This document shows positions 1 to 5,356 of a stretch of 5,448 nucleotides of DNA, one piece after another. The position numbers and the translations under genes are program-made. The stretch is taken from the NCBI GenBank assembly GCA_017614275.1, contig JAGACE010000210.1, forward strand, positions 1-5,448. The letters are read 5' to 3'. This DNA comes from Clostridia bacterium. GTDB lineage: Bacteria > Bacillota > Clostridia > Oscillospirales > Acutalibacteraceae. Each line of letters begins with the position of its first letter. The stretch's first letter is position 1. A model generated the notes under the pieces. It was not told the DNA's origin. It saw only the letters and a list, made by a program, of their open reading frames with translations, and did not search any database.

Positions 1-606
1 CCGGTCCTGCGGATCCTGTACGTCGGCACCAACGCGGAATCCTCCATCACGATCTCCGCTCCCTTCGTGGCGATCTACGGATTCTTCGCTCTTTTGCTGT
101 CCATCTCCACGCCCATCACGAACATGCTGCAGGCCATCGGACGGGCCGACGTCCCGCTGAAGGCCCTTGCGGTCGGCGCCACGCTGAAGATCCTCTGTGA
201 CTTCACGCTCTGCGGCATCCCGTCCATCAACATCAAAGGCGCCCCGGTCGGGACCATCATCTGCTATGTGTACATCGTCACGCACAACCTCATCGTGCTG
301 CTGAAGCAGACGAAGGTCAAAGTCGACTGGGTCTCTGTCCTGCTGAAGCCCTTTGCCGCCGGCGCGCTGGCCGGGGGAGGAGCCCGGCTCATCTACCTGG
401 TATTCATGAAGATCCTTCCGGTCGGTCTCGAGGGTTCCCGCAACGCGAATTTCACCTGGGCCACGCTCCTTGCCATCTTCGGCTCCGTGTTGCTCTGGCT
501 GGTTTTCCTCGGCGTGCTCCGCGTTTTGAAGCGCGAGGACATCGAGAGCCTGCCAAAAGGCAAAAAAATGGCGAAATTACTTGCAAAATTGCATGTTATC
601 GGGTAA
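1..606 (+). CDS. SpoVB/MurJ-type polysaccharide (lipid II) flippase, C-terminal part
   Basis: This is the 3' end of a gene that begins before the window; frame 1 is open from base 1 and gives 201 residues to the TAA at 604-606. The GTG at 67 is internal, because coding sequence continues upstream of it. The product is a multi-span membrane protein. Hydrophobic segments lie near window residues 20-45, 53-72, 79-101, 116-139 and 151-176, and a basic tail ends it (around REDIESLPKG, 178-187). The INIKGAPVGT stretch (76-85) and the charged tail are typical of the MOP-superfamily SpoVB/MurJ branch. Members move undecaprenyl-linked precursors across the cytoplasmic membrane, and SpoVB itself acts in spore cortex synthesis. 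A close relative (yabM) sits upstream of rqcP and divIC in Bacillus, which supports the family. Whether it is a vegetative or a sporulation flippase cannot be decided here. No terminator is seen after it. Confidence 0.85.
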   Translation, partial: PVLRILYVGTNAESSITISAPFVAIYGFFALLLSISTPITNMLQAIGRADVPLKALAVGATLKILCDFTLCGIPSINIKGAPVGTIICYVYIVTHNLIVLLKQTKVKVDWVSVLLKPFAAGALAGGGARLIYLVFMKILPVGLEGSRNANFTWATLLAIFGSVLLWLVFLGVLRVLKREDIESLPKGKKMAKLLAKLHVIG

Positions 607-609
607 AAT
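581..609 (+). promoter_or_regulatory. Putative sigma-A promoter for hup
   Basis: A -35-like TTGCAA at 581-586 is followed after 17 bases by TAAAAT at 604-609, a five-of-six match to the -10 consensus. The -35 lies inside the end of the flippase gene and the -10 begins with that gene's stop codon. The predicted start near base 616 would leave a leader of about 56 bases before hup. The surrounding A/T-rich stretch contrasts with the GC-rich coding sequence. This is motif evidence only. Confidence 0.55.
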
Positions 610-621
610 CTAAATGATAGT

Positions 622-638
622 TATGTGACTCACACATA
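622..638 (+). promoter_or_regulatory. Small inverted repeat in the hup leader
   Basis: TATGTG (622-627) and CACATA (633-638) form a perfect 6-base inverted repeat with a 5-base gap. A second register, TGTGA-C-TCACA (624-634), is also palindromic. It lies just downstream of the predicted hup transcription start, so it could be an operator or a weak leader hairpin. It is short and may be chance. Confidence 0.25.
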
Positions 639-671
639 GCCAATTATCAAGAATTTTTGGAGGACTACACT

Positions 672-944
672 ATGAATAAGACTGATCTTGTCAATGCTGT
701 TGCAGCAGAAACCGGTTTCACCAAGAAAGACGCTGAAAAAGCAGTCGCTTCCGTTCTGGATCAGATCACCGAGGCTCTCAAGGCCGGTGACAAAGTCCAG
801 CTCGTCGGCTTCGGTACCTTCGAGGTCCGCAACCGCGCCGCCAAACAGGGCCACAACCCCAGAACCGGCGAACCCATGACCGTTCCGGCTTCCAAGCTGC
901 CCGCATTCAAGGCTGGCAAAGCCCTCAAGGACGCTGTCAAATAA
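672..944 (+). CDS. hup: HU-family nucleoid DNA-binding protein
   Basis: This encodes HU, the small dimeric protein that bends and compacts DNA and supports replication, repair and recombination in the nucleoid. The protein is 90 residues, the standard HU length. The N-terminal helices (MNKTDLVNAV onward, 1-38) give the dimer body. The family signature GFGTFEVRNR starts at residue 46. The flexible DNA-binding arm carries RNPxTG-like HNPRTGE at 61-67, with Pro63 in the position of the proline that intercalates at DNA kinks. The start is ATG at 672, because GGAGG at 659-663 sits 8 bases upstream; the in-frame TTG at 657 overlaps this site and is rejected. Codon use includes more A/T-ending codons near the start than neighbouring genes, consistent with high expression (inference). 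It has its own predicted promoter and a strong terminator right behind it. Confidence 0.97.
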   Translation: MNKTDLVNAVAAETGFTKKDAEKAVASVLDQITEALKAGDKVQLVGFGTFEVRNRAAKQGHNPRTGEPMTVPASKLPAFKAGKALKDAVK

Positions 945-962
945 TCATAGCGAATCATCTTT

Positions 963-999
963 CGGGAGGAACGTCTTTCCACGTTCCTCCCGCTTTTTT
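963..999 (+). terminator. Strong intrinsic terminator between hup and rqcP
   Basis: A perfect 12-base inverted repeat (left arm 963-974, right arm 981-992) encloses a 6-base loop (975-980). One C follows, then six Ts at 994-999. The stem is GC-rich, so this is a textbook rho-independent terminator for hup. The rqcP ribosome binding site begins at 1001, so there is no room for a promoter between them. Transcription of rqcP must come by read-through or from a promoter inside hup. Confidence 0.95.
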
Positions 1000-1011
1000 C
1001 AGGAGGAACAC

Positions 1012-1251
1012 ATGAGACTCGACAAATATCTGAAGGTCTCTCGGCTCGTCAAGCGCCGGACCGTCGCCAACGAGCTCTGCGACGCCAAACACGTCACGGT
1101 CAACGGCAAAGTGGCCCGCGCGTCCTACAACGTCAAGGAAGGCGATGAGATCGAGATCACCATGGGCAGCCGCGTCATCCGCGCGAAGGTCCTCTCGGTG
1201 CTCGAACACGCTACCAAAGAGACCGCAGGGGATATGTATCAACTTCTCTGA
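1012..1251 (+). CDS. rqcP: RqcP (YabO), S4-domain ribosome quality control factor
   Basis: The 79-residue protein is essentially one S4 RNA-binding domain. It opens with the family's MRLDKYLKVSRLVKRRTVAN pattern, in which Arg2, Asp4 and Arg16 are present, and the core VTVNGKVARASYNVKEGDEI (28-47) is the usual S4 hairpin. In Bacillus, RqcP binds stalled 50S subunits carrying peptidyl-tRNA. There it works with RqcH to add C-terminal alanine tails that mark the incomplete chain for degradation. Length is close to that of Bacillus YabO. The ATG at 1012 has AGGAGG at 1001-1006, 5 bases upstream. It sits directly behind the hup terminator, which should keep its mRNA level well below that of hup. 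The related heat-shock protein Hsp15 also has an S4 domain, but size and neighbours (hup, divIC, S1 protein) favour RqcP. Confidence 0.93.
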   Translation: MRLDKYLKVSRLVKRRTVANELCDAKHVTVNGKVARASYNVKEGDEIEITMGSRVIRAKVLSVLEHATKETAGDMYQLL

Positions 1252-1276
1252 TTTGATAAAAACCACTTTACAATGC

Positions 1277-1312
1277 TTGCGTTTTGACAGGCTATCCCAT
1301 ATAATTTTTTAT
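1277..1312 (+). promoter_or_regulatory. Promoter region (two overlapping candidates) for divIC
   Basis: The AT-rich gap after rqcP has two interleaved promoter candidates. One is TTGCGT (1277-1282) with a 17-base spacer to a perfect TATAAT (1300-1305). The other is a perfect TTGACA (1284-1289) with a 17-base spacer to TTTTAT (1307-1312). The perfect -35 and the perfect -10 do not belong together, being only 10 bases apart. Predicted starts fall near 1312-1320, upstream of the divIC ribosome binding site at 1345. No terminator hairpin is seen in 1252-1317, so read-through from rqcP is also possible. Confidence 0.6.
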
Positions 1313-1344
1313 GATTTGTGGAATTGGAGAAATATCTTTACGAA

Positions 1345-1352
1345 AGGGAGGT
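1345..1352 (+). promoter_or_regulatory. Ribosome binding site that fixes a TTG start for divIC
   Basis: AGGGAGGT at 1345-1352 is nearly fully complementary to the 16S rRNA 3' end. It lies 7 bases before the TTG at 1360. No ATG or GTG lies at a suitable distance, so this site decides the start. The upstream in-frame GTG at 1318 has no such site and falls at the predicted transcription start. Confidence 0.85.
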
Positions 1353-1359
1353 CCCGACA

Positions 1360-1668
1360 TTGGCCACTCAGCGCAGCCGATCCGTCAGGAACGGGAACAA
1401 GAGTTTCCTTCTGACGCTCGCCAGCATCGCTTTGCTGGGATACTTTGTCATTTCCCTTGTATCCCTTCAATTTCAGATCAGGGAGAAGACCCAGGAAGTG
1501 GAAGCGGCTCAGCAGACTCTGGCCTCGGCGCAGGCAGAGAATGAAGAGCTGAAAGAGCTTGCCCGGGAAGAGGACGAGAAGACGTACATGGAACGTATCG
1601 CCCGAGACGTCCTCGGCTATGTCCTGCCGGGAGAGAGTGTCTATTACGACGTCTCCACCAGCAGTTGA
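1360..1668 (+). CDS. divIC: DivIC/FtsB-family cell division (septum formation initiator) protein
   Basis: This is a 102-residue bitopic membrane protein of the DivIC/FtsB family. These proteins join FtsL and DivIB/FtsQ at the division site and help activate septal cell-wall synthesis. It has a short basic cytoplasmic tail (1-14, rich in Arg/Lys) and one transmembrane helix (about 15-36). A coiled coil rich in Glu, Gln and Ala follows (about 37-72). The conserved block YMERIARDVLGYVLPGE (76-92) then matches the family's tyrosine/arginine-rich C-terminal motif. Translation starts at TTG 1360. Starting at GTG 1318 would add 14 residues with no ribosome binding site. It lies between rqcP and the S1-domain gene, as divIC does in Bacillus. 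The rare start codon may keep its dose low. Confidence 0.9.
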   Translation: MATQRSRSVRNGNKSFLLTLASIALLGYFVISLVSLQFQIREKTQEVEAAQQTLASAQAENEELKELAREEDEKTYMERIARDVLGYVLPGESVYYDVSTSS

Positions 1669-1697
1669 GCGATTCAGAGGGGGAAATAATCGCATTT

Positions 1698-2186
1698 ATG
1701 TCCATCGCAGTAGGAGAAATTTTAGAGGGGAAAGTCACCGGACTCACCAAGTTCGGCGCATTCGTCAGTCTGCCTGACGACCAGGTCGGCATGGTCCACA
1801 TCTCGGAGGTCTCCACGTCCTTCGTCAAGGATATCGCCGATTTCCTGGAACGGGGCCAGGAGGTCAAAGTCAAGGTCCTGAGCATCGACGAGAACAACAA
1901 GATCAGCCTGTCGCTCAAGCAGGTCCCGGAGAACGAACAGCTCATCCGGAGCCATGCCGGAGAAGGCGGCAAGCCCGGCAAGGAGCGTGCGGAAAAGAAA
2001 CGCTCTGCGCCCAACGTCTGGCAGGGCCAGAAGCCCAAGTACGAAGAGGGCCAGGAACTGACCTTCGAAGAGATGATGTCGAAGTTCAAAGCCCAGTCCG
2101 ACGACAAACTCACCGATCTCAAACGCGCTACGGAATCCAAGCACGGCGGGTTCTCCCGTCGGGGCGGGAACAAGCGCTACGGCTGA
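1698..2186 (+). CDS. S1-domain RNA-binding protein (YabR/CvfD-like)
   Basis: The 162-residue protein begins with one S1 (OB-fold) RNA-binding domain, about residues 3-75. It shows GKVTGLTKFGAFVSL (11-25), GMVHISEV (31-38) and the closing strand KISLSLKQV (68-76). A charged low-complexity linker (77-118) leads to a helical segment, TFEEMMSKFKAQSDDKLTDL (122-141). A basic, glycine-rich tail, FSRRGGNKRYG (152-162), ends it. That C-terminal layout is known in the YugI/CvfD-type S1 proteins, which affect translation and virulence gene expression in Gram-positives. The position after divIC is that of yabR. The start is ATG 1698 because MSIAVGE matches the usual family N-terminus. The purine-rich site (1676-1683) lies 14 bases away, which is long. 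A TTG at 1665 overlapping the divIC stop would add 11 residues but has no site. The exact target RNA is unknown. Confidence 0.88.
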   Translation: MSIAVGEILEGKVTGLTKFGAFVSLPDDQVGMVHISEVSTSFVKDIADFLERGQEVKVKVLSIDENNKISLSLKQVPENEQLIRSHAGEGGKPGKERAEKKRSAPNVWQGQKPKYEEGQELTFEEMMSKFKAQSDDKLTDLKRATESKHGGFSRRGGNKRYG

Positions 2187-2206
2187 TCGCGCAAAGAAGA
2201 AGAATC

Positions 2207-2239
2207 CACCGGAGTATTTCTGTATGCTCCGGTGTTTTT
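2207..2239 (+). terminator. Intrinsic terminator after the S1-domain gene
   Basis: CACCGGAG (2207-2214) pairs with CTCCGGTG (2227-2234). Three more pairs, one of them a G-T wobble, extend the stem inwards to a loop of about 6 bases (2218-2223). Five Ts follow at 2235-2239. It ends the divIC-S1 unit 20 bases after the S1 stop codon. Confidence 0.9.
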
Positions 2240-2249
2240 ATGCTATAAT
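2220..2249 (+). promoter_or_regulatory. Extended -10 promoter for hpf, packed against the terminator
   Basis: TGCTATAAT at 2241-2249 is a perfect TATAAT with the TGN extension at its 5' side. No good -35 is seen: the bases about 17-18 upstream (2220-2226) fall in the loop and right arm of the preceding terminator. An extended -10 can work without a good -35. The start would be near 2256, giving a leader of about 30 bases before hpf. Stress control, as is usual for hpf, is plausible but no alternative-sigma motif was recognised. Confidence 0.7.
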
Positions 2250-2285
2250 GAGGTTGTAAGTATATATTTTTAGGAGGATCCATCC

Positions 2286-2819
2286 ATGAAAACCACGATC
2301 GTTGGCAGAAAATGCACGCCGAAAGAGTCCTTCAAGGACCATGCCGATAAGAAACTCGCGAAGATCGACAAGTTCTTCGGCGGGGAAGGCACGGCGAAAA
2401 TCACTGCTTCCGTGAATAAAAATAACACCACCACCGTCGAACTCACGGTCCAGGAAGGCGGCCTCGTCTTCCGCTCTCAGGCCTCGGACCGCGACATGAC
2501 CAACGCGCTCGACAAATGCGTGGACAACATGATCCGCCAGATCCGCAAGAACAAGACCAAGGTCGAGAAGAAACTGAAGTCCGGCAACTTCGACGCCCTC
2601 ATCCCGGAGGCTCCGGTCGAGGAAGAGGAAGAAGAGTACAAGATCGTCCGTCAGAAGAACATCGTCATCAAACCCCAGACCGTGGACGAGGCCATCCTGC
2701 AGATGAACCTGCTGGAGCACGACTTCTTCCTGTTCGAGAACATCGACACCGGCGACGTCAACGTCGTCTATGTCCGGAAGGAAGGCGGCTACGGCCTCCT
2801 GGAGCCGGAGAAAGAATAA
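2286..2819 (+). CDS. hpf: Long-form ribosome hibernation promoting factor
   Basis: HPF binds the decoding and mRNA channel of the 30S subunit in slow or starved cells. The long form dimerises through its C-terminal domain to join two ribosomes into inactive 100S particles. The protein is 177 residues, typical of the long type. The N-terminal ribosome-binding domain (1-97) contains FKDHADKKLAKIDKFF (16-31) and ends in a basic helix (NMIRQIRKNKTKVEKKLK, 81-98). An acidic linker carries a run of six Glu at 112-117. The C-terminal dimerisation domain (118-173) has the near-invariant DEAILQMNLLEHDFFLF (134-150) and VNVVYVRKEGGYGLLEP (158-174). The ATG at 2286 has AGGAGG at 2272-2277, 8 bases upstream. 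It has its own promoter and heads a close-packed run of four genes, starting only 3 bases before the methyltransferase gene. Confidence 0.96.
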   Translation: MKTTIVGRKCTPKESFKDHADKKLAKIDKFFGGEGTAKITASVNKNNTTTVELTVQEGGLVFRSQASDRDMTNALDKCVDNMIRQIRKNKTKVEKKLKSGNFDALIPEAPVEEEEEEYKIVRQKNIVIKPQTVDEAILQMNLLEHDFFLFENIDTGDVNVVYVRKEGGYGLLEPEKE

Positions 2820-2822
2820 CGC

Positions 2823-3947
2823 ATGACCATGCAATTCGTCGTTCCATGCCTCATGGGCGTGGAAAGCCTGATCGCCAGGGAACTGCGCGACCTCGGCGCG
2901 GAAGACGTCCGTGCGGAGAACGCCAGGGTCCTGTTTGCGGGCGATGAACACATCCTCGCCCGTGCCAACATCTGCTTAAGACACGCGGAAAGAATCCAGA
3001 TCCTTCTGGGTTCTTTTCATGCGGAGACCTTTGAGGACCTGTTCCAGGGCGTCAAGGCGCTGCCCGTGGAAGACTGGGTGGGGAAGGACGACGCCTTCCC
3101 GATCAAAGGTTATTCCCTGAATTCCAAACTCTTCAGCGTCCGGGACTGTCAGGCCATCATCAAGAAGGCCATGGTCGAACGTCTGAAGACCGTCTATCAG
3201 GTGCCCTGGTTCTCCGAGACCGGCGTCACCTATCAGTTCCAGTTCTCCATCCTGAAGGATGAAGTGAGCATCGTGCTGGACACCACCGGCTCCGGCCTGC
3301 ACAAGCGCGGGTACCGCCTGCAGGCGAACGACGCCCCCATCAAAGAGACGATGGCTGCCGCTCTGGTCGATGTGGCCCGAGTGCAGAACTACCACACGCT
3401 CTACGACCCGCTGTGCGGCTCCGGGACCATCCTCATCGAAGGGGCTCTGAAGGCCCTGAACATGGCGCCCGGCGTCAACCGGCATTTCTCCGCGGAACAG
3501 TTCCCGCAGATCTCTGCGGACGTCTGGGAAGAAGAGCGGGAACGGGCGCGCAGCCTGGTCGACACCGACTGCAGCTTCCACGCGTACGGGTCCGACATCG
3601 ACCCGGAGTCCATCGCCATAGCAAAGGAGAACGCGAAGCGCGCCGGCGTGGCGGACCGCATCACCTTTGAAGTCCGGGACCTCAAAGACTTCGAGAAGAA
3701 GTCGGACCGCGGCACCATCATCTGCAACCCGCCCTACGGCGAGCGGCTGATGGAAGTCAAAGAGGCAGAGGAGCTCTACCGGACGATGGGTCAGGTCTTC
3801 CCGCGGGAACGCGGCTGGGCCAGTTACATCATCAGTCCCTCCGAAGACTTTGAGCGCCTGTTCGGCCGCAGAGCCGACAAACGGCGCAAGTTATATAACG
3901 GCATGATCAAGTGCCAGTACTACATGTATTTCAAGACCAACGACTGA
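2823..3947 (+). CDS. THUMP-domain SAM-dependent RNA methyltransferase, RlmL/YpsC type
   Basis: The 374-residue protein matches the YpsC/RlmL-type enzymes, which methylate a guanine N2 in 23S rRNA (G2445 in E. coli for RlmL). An N-terminal ferredoxin-like part (about 1-55) and a THUMP RNA-binding domain (about 57-155) precede the Rossmann methyltransferase domain (about 165-374). Motifs visible there are DPLCGSGTILIEGA (195-208, SAM-binding), GSDIDPES (256-263, the acidic motif for the SAM ribose) and the catalytic NPPYGERL (302-309). KLYNG (356-360) is a usual family C-terminal block. Older annotation calls such proteins N6-adenine DNA methylases because of the NPPY motif; THUMP points to RNA. 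It lacks the second (RlmK) domain of the E. coli fusion. The start is ATG 2823, 3 bases after hpf; GGAG at 2807-2810 is somewhat far, suggesting translational coupling with hpf. The ATG at 2829 is a possible alternative. Confidence 0.93.
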   Translation: MTMQFVVPCLMGVESLIARELRDLGAEDVRAENARVLFAGDEHILARANICLRHAERIQILLGSFHAETFEDLFQGVKALPVEDWVGKDDAFPIKGYSLNSKLFSVRDCQAIIKKAMVERLKTVYQVPWFSETGVTYQFQFSILKDEVSIVLDTTGSGLHKRGYRLQANDAPIKETMAAALVDVARVQNYHTLYDPLCGSGTILIEGALKALNMAPGVNRHFSAEQFPQISADVWEEERERARSLVDTDCSFHAYGSDIDPESIAIAKENAKRAGVADRITFEVRDLKDFEKKSDRGTIICNPPYGERLMEVKEAEELYRTMGQVFPRERGWASYIISPSEDFERLFGRRADKRRKLYNGMIKCQYYMYFKTND

Positions 3948-3965
3948 AGAAGGAGTCCACGTTCC

Positions 3966-5342
3966 ATGGCATCGAAAATGAAGTCTTTGTATGTCTGCCA
4001 GAACTGCGGCTACGAGAACCCCAAATGGTATGGAAAATGTCCCCAGTGCGGGGAATGGGATACCATGCAGGAGGAACTCCGCGTCACGGACCGTTCTGCT
4101 GCCGCCCGGGCATCCGGTGTGGGCGGCGGGGCCCGCGGCGTCGCGCAGAAGATCTCGGAGATCGAGACGGTAGGGGAGCATCGGTACCATACCGGGCTGT
4201 CGGAGTTCGACCGCGTCCTGGGCGGCGGGATCGTCAAAGGATCCGTCGTGCTGCTCTCGGGCGATCCCGGCATCGGGAAATCGACCATCCTGCTGCAGAT
4301 CTGCCAGACCCTCGGCGCCGAGGAGACCGTTCTCTATGCCTCCGGCGAGGAGAGCCCGCACCAGATCAAACTGCGGGCCGACCGGCTGGGCGTGGACACC
4401 GAGAACCTTTTAGTGCTGTGCGAGACCGACGTGGAGGTCATCACCGAACAGGTGAACGCGAAGAAACCGGACATCGTCATGATCGACTCCATCCAGACGA
4501 TGACCTTGTCGGAGCTCTCGTCGTCGGCCGGCAGCATCACACAGGTGCGGGAATGCACCAACCTGCTGCTGCGCACAGCCAAACAACTCGACATCCCGGT
4601 CATCATCGTGGGACACGTCAACAAGGACGGCAACATCGCCGGTCCCAAGGTGCTGGAGCACATCGTGGACACGGTCCTGTACTTCGAAGGCGAGAAGAAC
4701 TATTCCTACCGCATCCTGCGAGCCGCCAAGAACCGGTTCGGCTCCACCAACGAGATCGGCGTCTTTGAAATGATGGACCAGGGCCTGCGGCAGGTCGAGA
4801 ACCCCTCCAAAATGATGCTGGAAGGCCGTCCGGCCAACTCCAGCGGGTCCTGTGTGGCCTGTGTCATGGAGGGCATGCGGCCCATCCTGGCGGAAGTCCA
4901 GGGGCTCGTCACCAACACCAGCTTCGGCAACCCCCGCCGCATGGCGAACGGCTACGACTACAACCGGCTGAACGTCATCCTCGCGGTCCTCGAAAAGAGG
5001 GGAGGGTACTACTTCTCCAACATGGATGTGTACCTCAACGTCATCGGGGGCATCAAACTCTTCGAACCGGCCGCCGACCTGTCGGTCGCGCTGTCGCTGG
5101 TCTCCTCGCTGAAGGAAGCCGTCGTCCCCGACGACGTCCTGGCGTTCGGAGAGATCGGCCTGGCAGGGGAGATCCGCGCTGTCGGGTTCTGTGAACAGAG
5201 GGTGCGGGAGGCGATCCGCCTCGGGTTCAAAAAGATCATCATCCCGAAAGACAACCTGAAGAACATCTCGAAAGAAACCATGGCCGAGGCTGAGATCATC
5301 GGCGTGCAATACATCGCCCAGGCGTTCCACGCGGCGCTTTGA
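3966..5342 (+). CDS. radA: DNA repair and recombination protein RadA
   Basis: RadA (Sms) is a RecA-like hexameric ATPase and DNA translocase that helps branch migration and processing of recombination intermediates. At 458 residues it has normal full length. A four-cysteine zinc finger (Cys11, Cys14, Cys25, Cys28) leads. The RecA-type ATPase core has Walker A GDPGIGKST (99-107) and Walker B DIVMIDSIQ (169-177). The RadA-specific KNRFG motif (255-259) links ATP use to DNA binding. The C-terminal Lon-protease-like domain (about 285-458) contains GNPRRMANGYDYNR (321-334), and no catalytic Lon residues are expected. The ATG at 3966 has AAGGAG at 3950-3955, 10 bases upstream, and the gap from the methyltransferase stop is 18 bases. 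In many Firmicutes radA follows clpC and precedes disA; here it is in the hpf unit and precedes glnA. Confidence 0.97.
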   Translation: MASKMKSLYVCQNCGYENPKWYGKCPQCGEWDTMQEELRVTDRSAAARASGVGGGARGVAQKISEIETVGEHRYHTGLSEFDRVLGGGIVKGSVVLLSGDPGIGKSTILLQICQTLGAEETVLYASGEESPHQIKLRADRLGVDTENLLVLCETDVEVITEQVNAKKPDIVMIDSIQTMTLSELSSSAGSITQVRECTNLLLRTAKQLDIPVIIVGHVNKDGNIAGPKVLEHIVDTVLYFEGEKNYSYRILRAAKNRFGSTNEIGVFEMMDQGLRQVENPSKMMLEGRPANSSGSCVACVMEGMRPILAEVQGLVTNTSFGNPRRMANGYDYNRLNVILAVLEKRGGYYFSNMDVYLNVIGGIKLFEPAADLSVALSLVSSLKEAVVPDDVLAFGEIGLAGEIRAVGFCEQRVREAIRLGFKKIIIPKDNLKNISKETMAEAEIIGVQYIAQAFHAAL

Positions 5343-5356
5343 ACGGAGGTAACGAT

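Noticed and set aside
550..568. Small hairpin (TGCC-AAAA-GGCA) near the flippase 3' end followed by As
   Set aside because: The stem is only 4 bases and on the + strand it is followed by As, not Ts, so it is not a terminator for this gene.
657..671. Upstream TTG start for hup, adding five residues
   Set aside because: The TTG overlaps the ribosome binding site itself; ATG 672 gives the standard 90-residue HU.
1284..1305. TTGACA and TATAAT as a single consensus promoter
   Set aside because: The spacer is only 10 bases, too short for sigma-A polymerase; each hexamer was paired with a partner at 17 bases instead.
1478..2173. Minus-strand open frame of 231 codons opposite divIC and the S1-domain gene
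   Set aside because: It spans the divIC-S1 junction on the opposite strand, is rich in Ser, Pro and Leu, and has no recognisable domain; both + strand genes are well supported.
2238..2951. Long minus-strand open frame of 237 codons opposite hpf
   Set aside because: It lies wholly opposite the well-supported hpf and the methyltransferase start. Its composition (many Asp, Val, Leu, Phe) is the mirror of GC-rich + strand codons, and no ribosome binding site or known family was recognised.
3911..4768. Second + strand frame of 285 codons overlapping the methyltransferase end and radA
   Set aside because: It is an arginine/glycine/histidine-rich out-of-frame translation of radA, which is a frame-shift artefact of GC-rich DNA.
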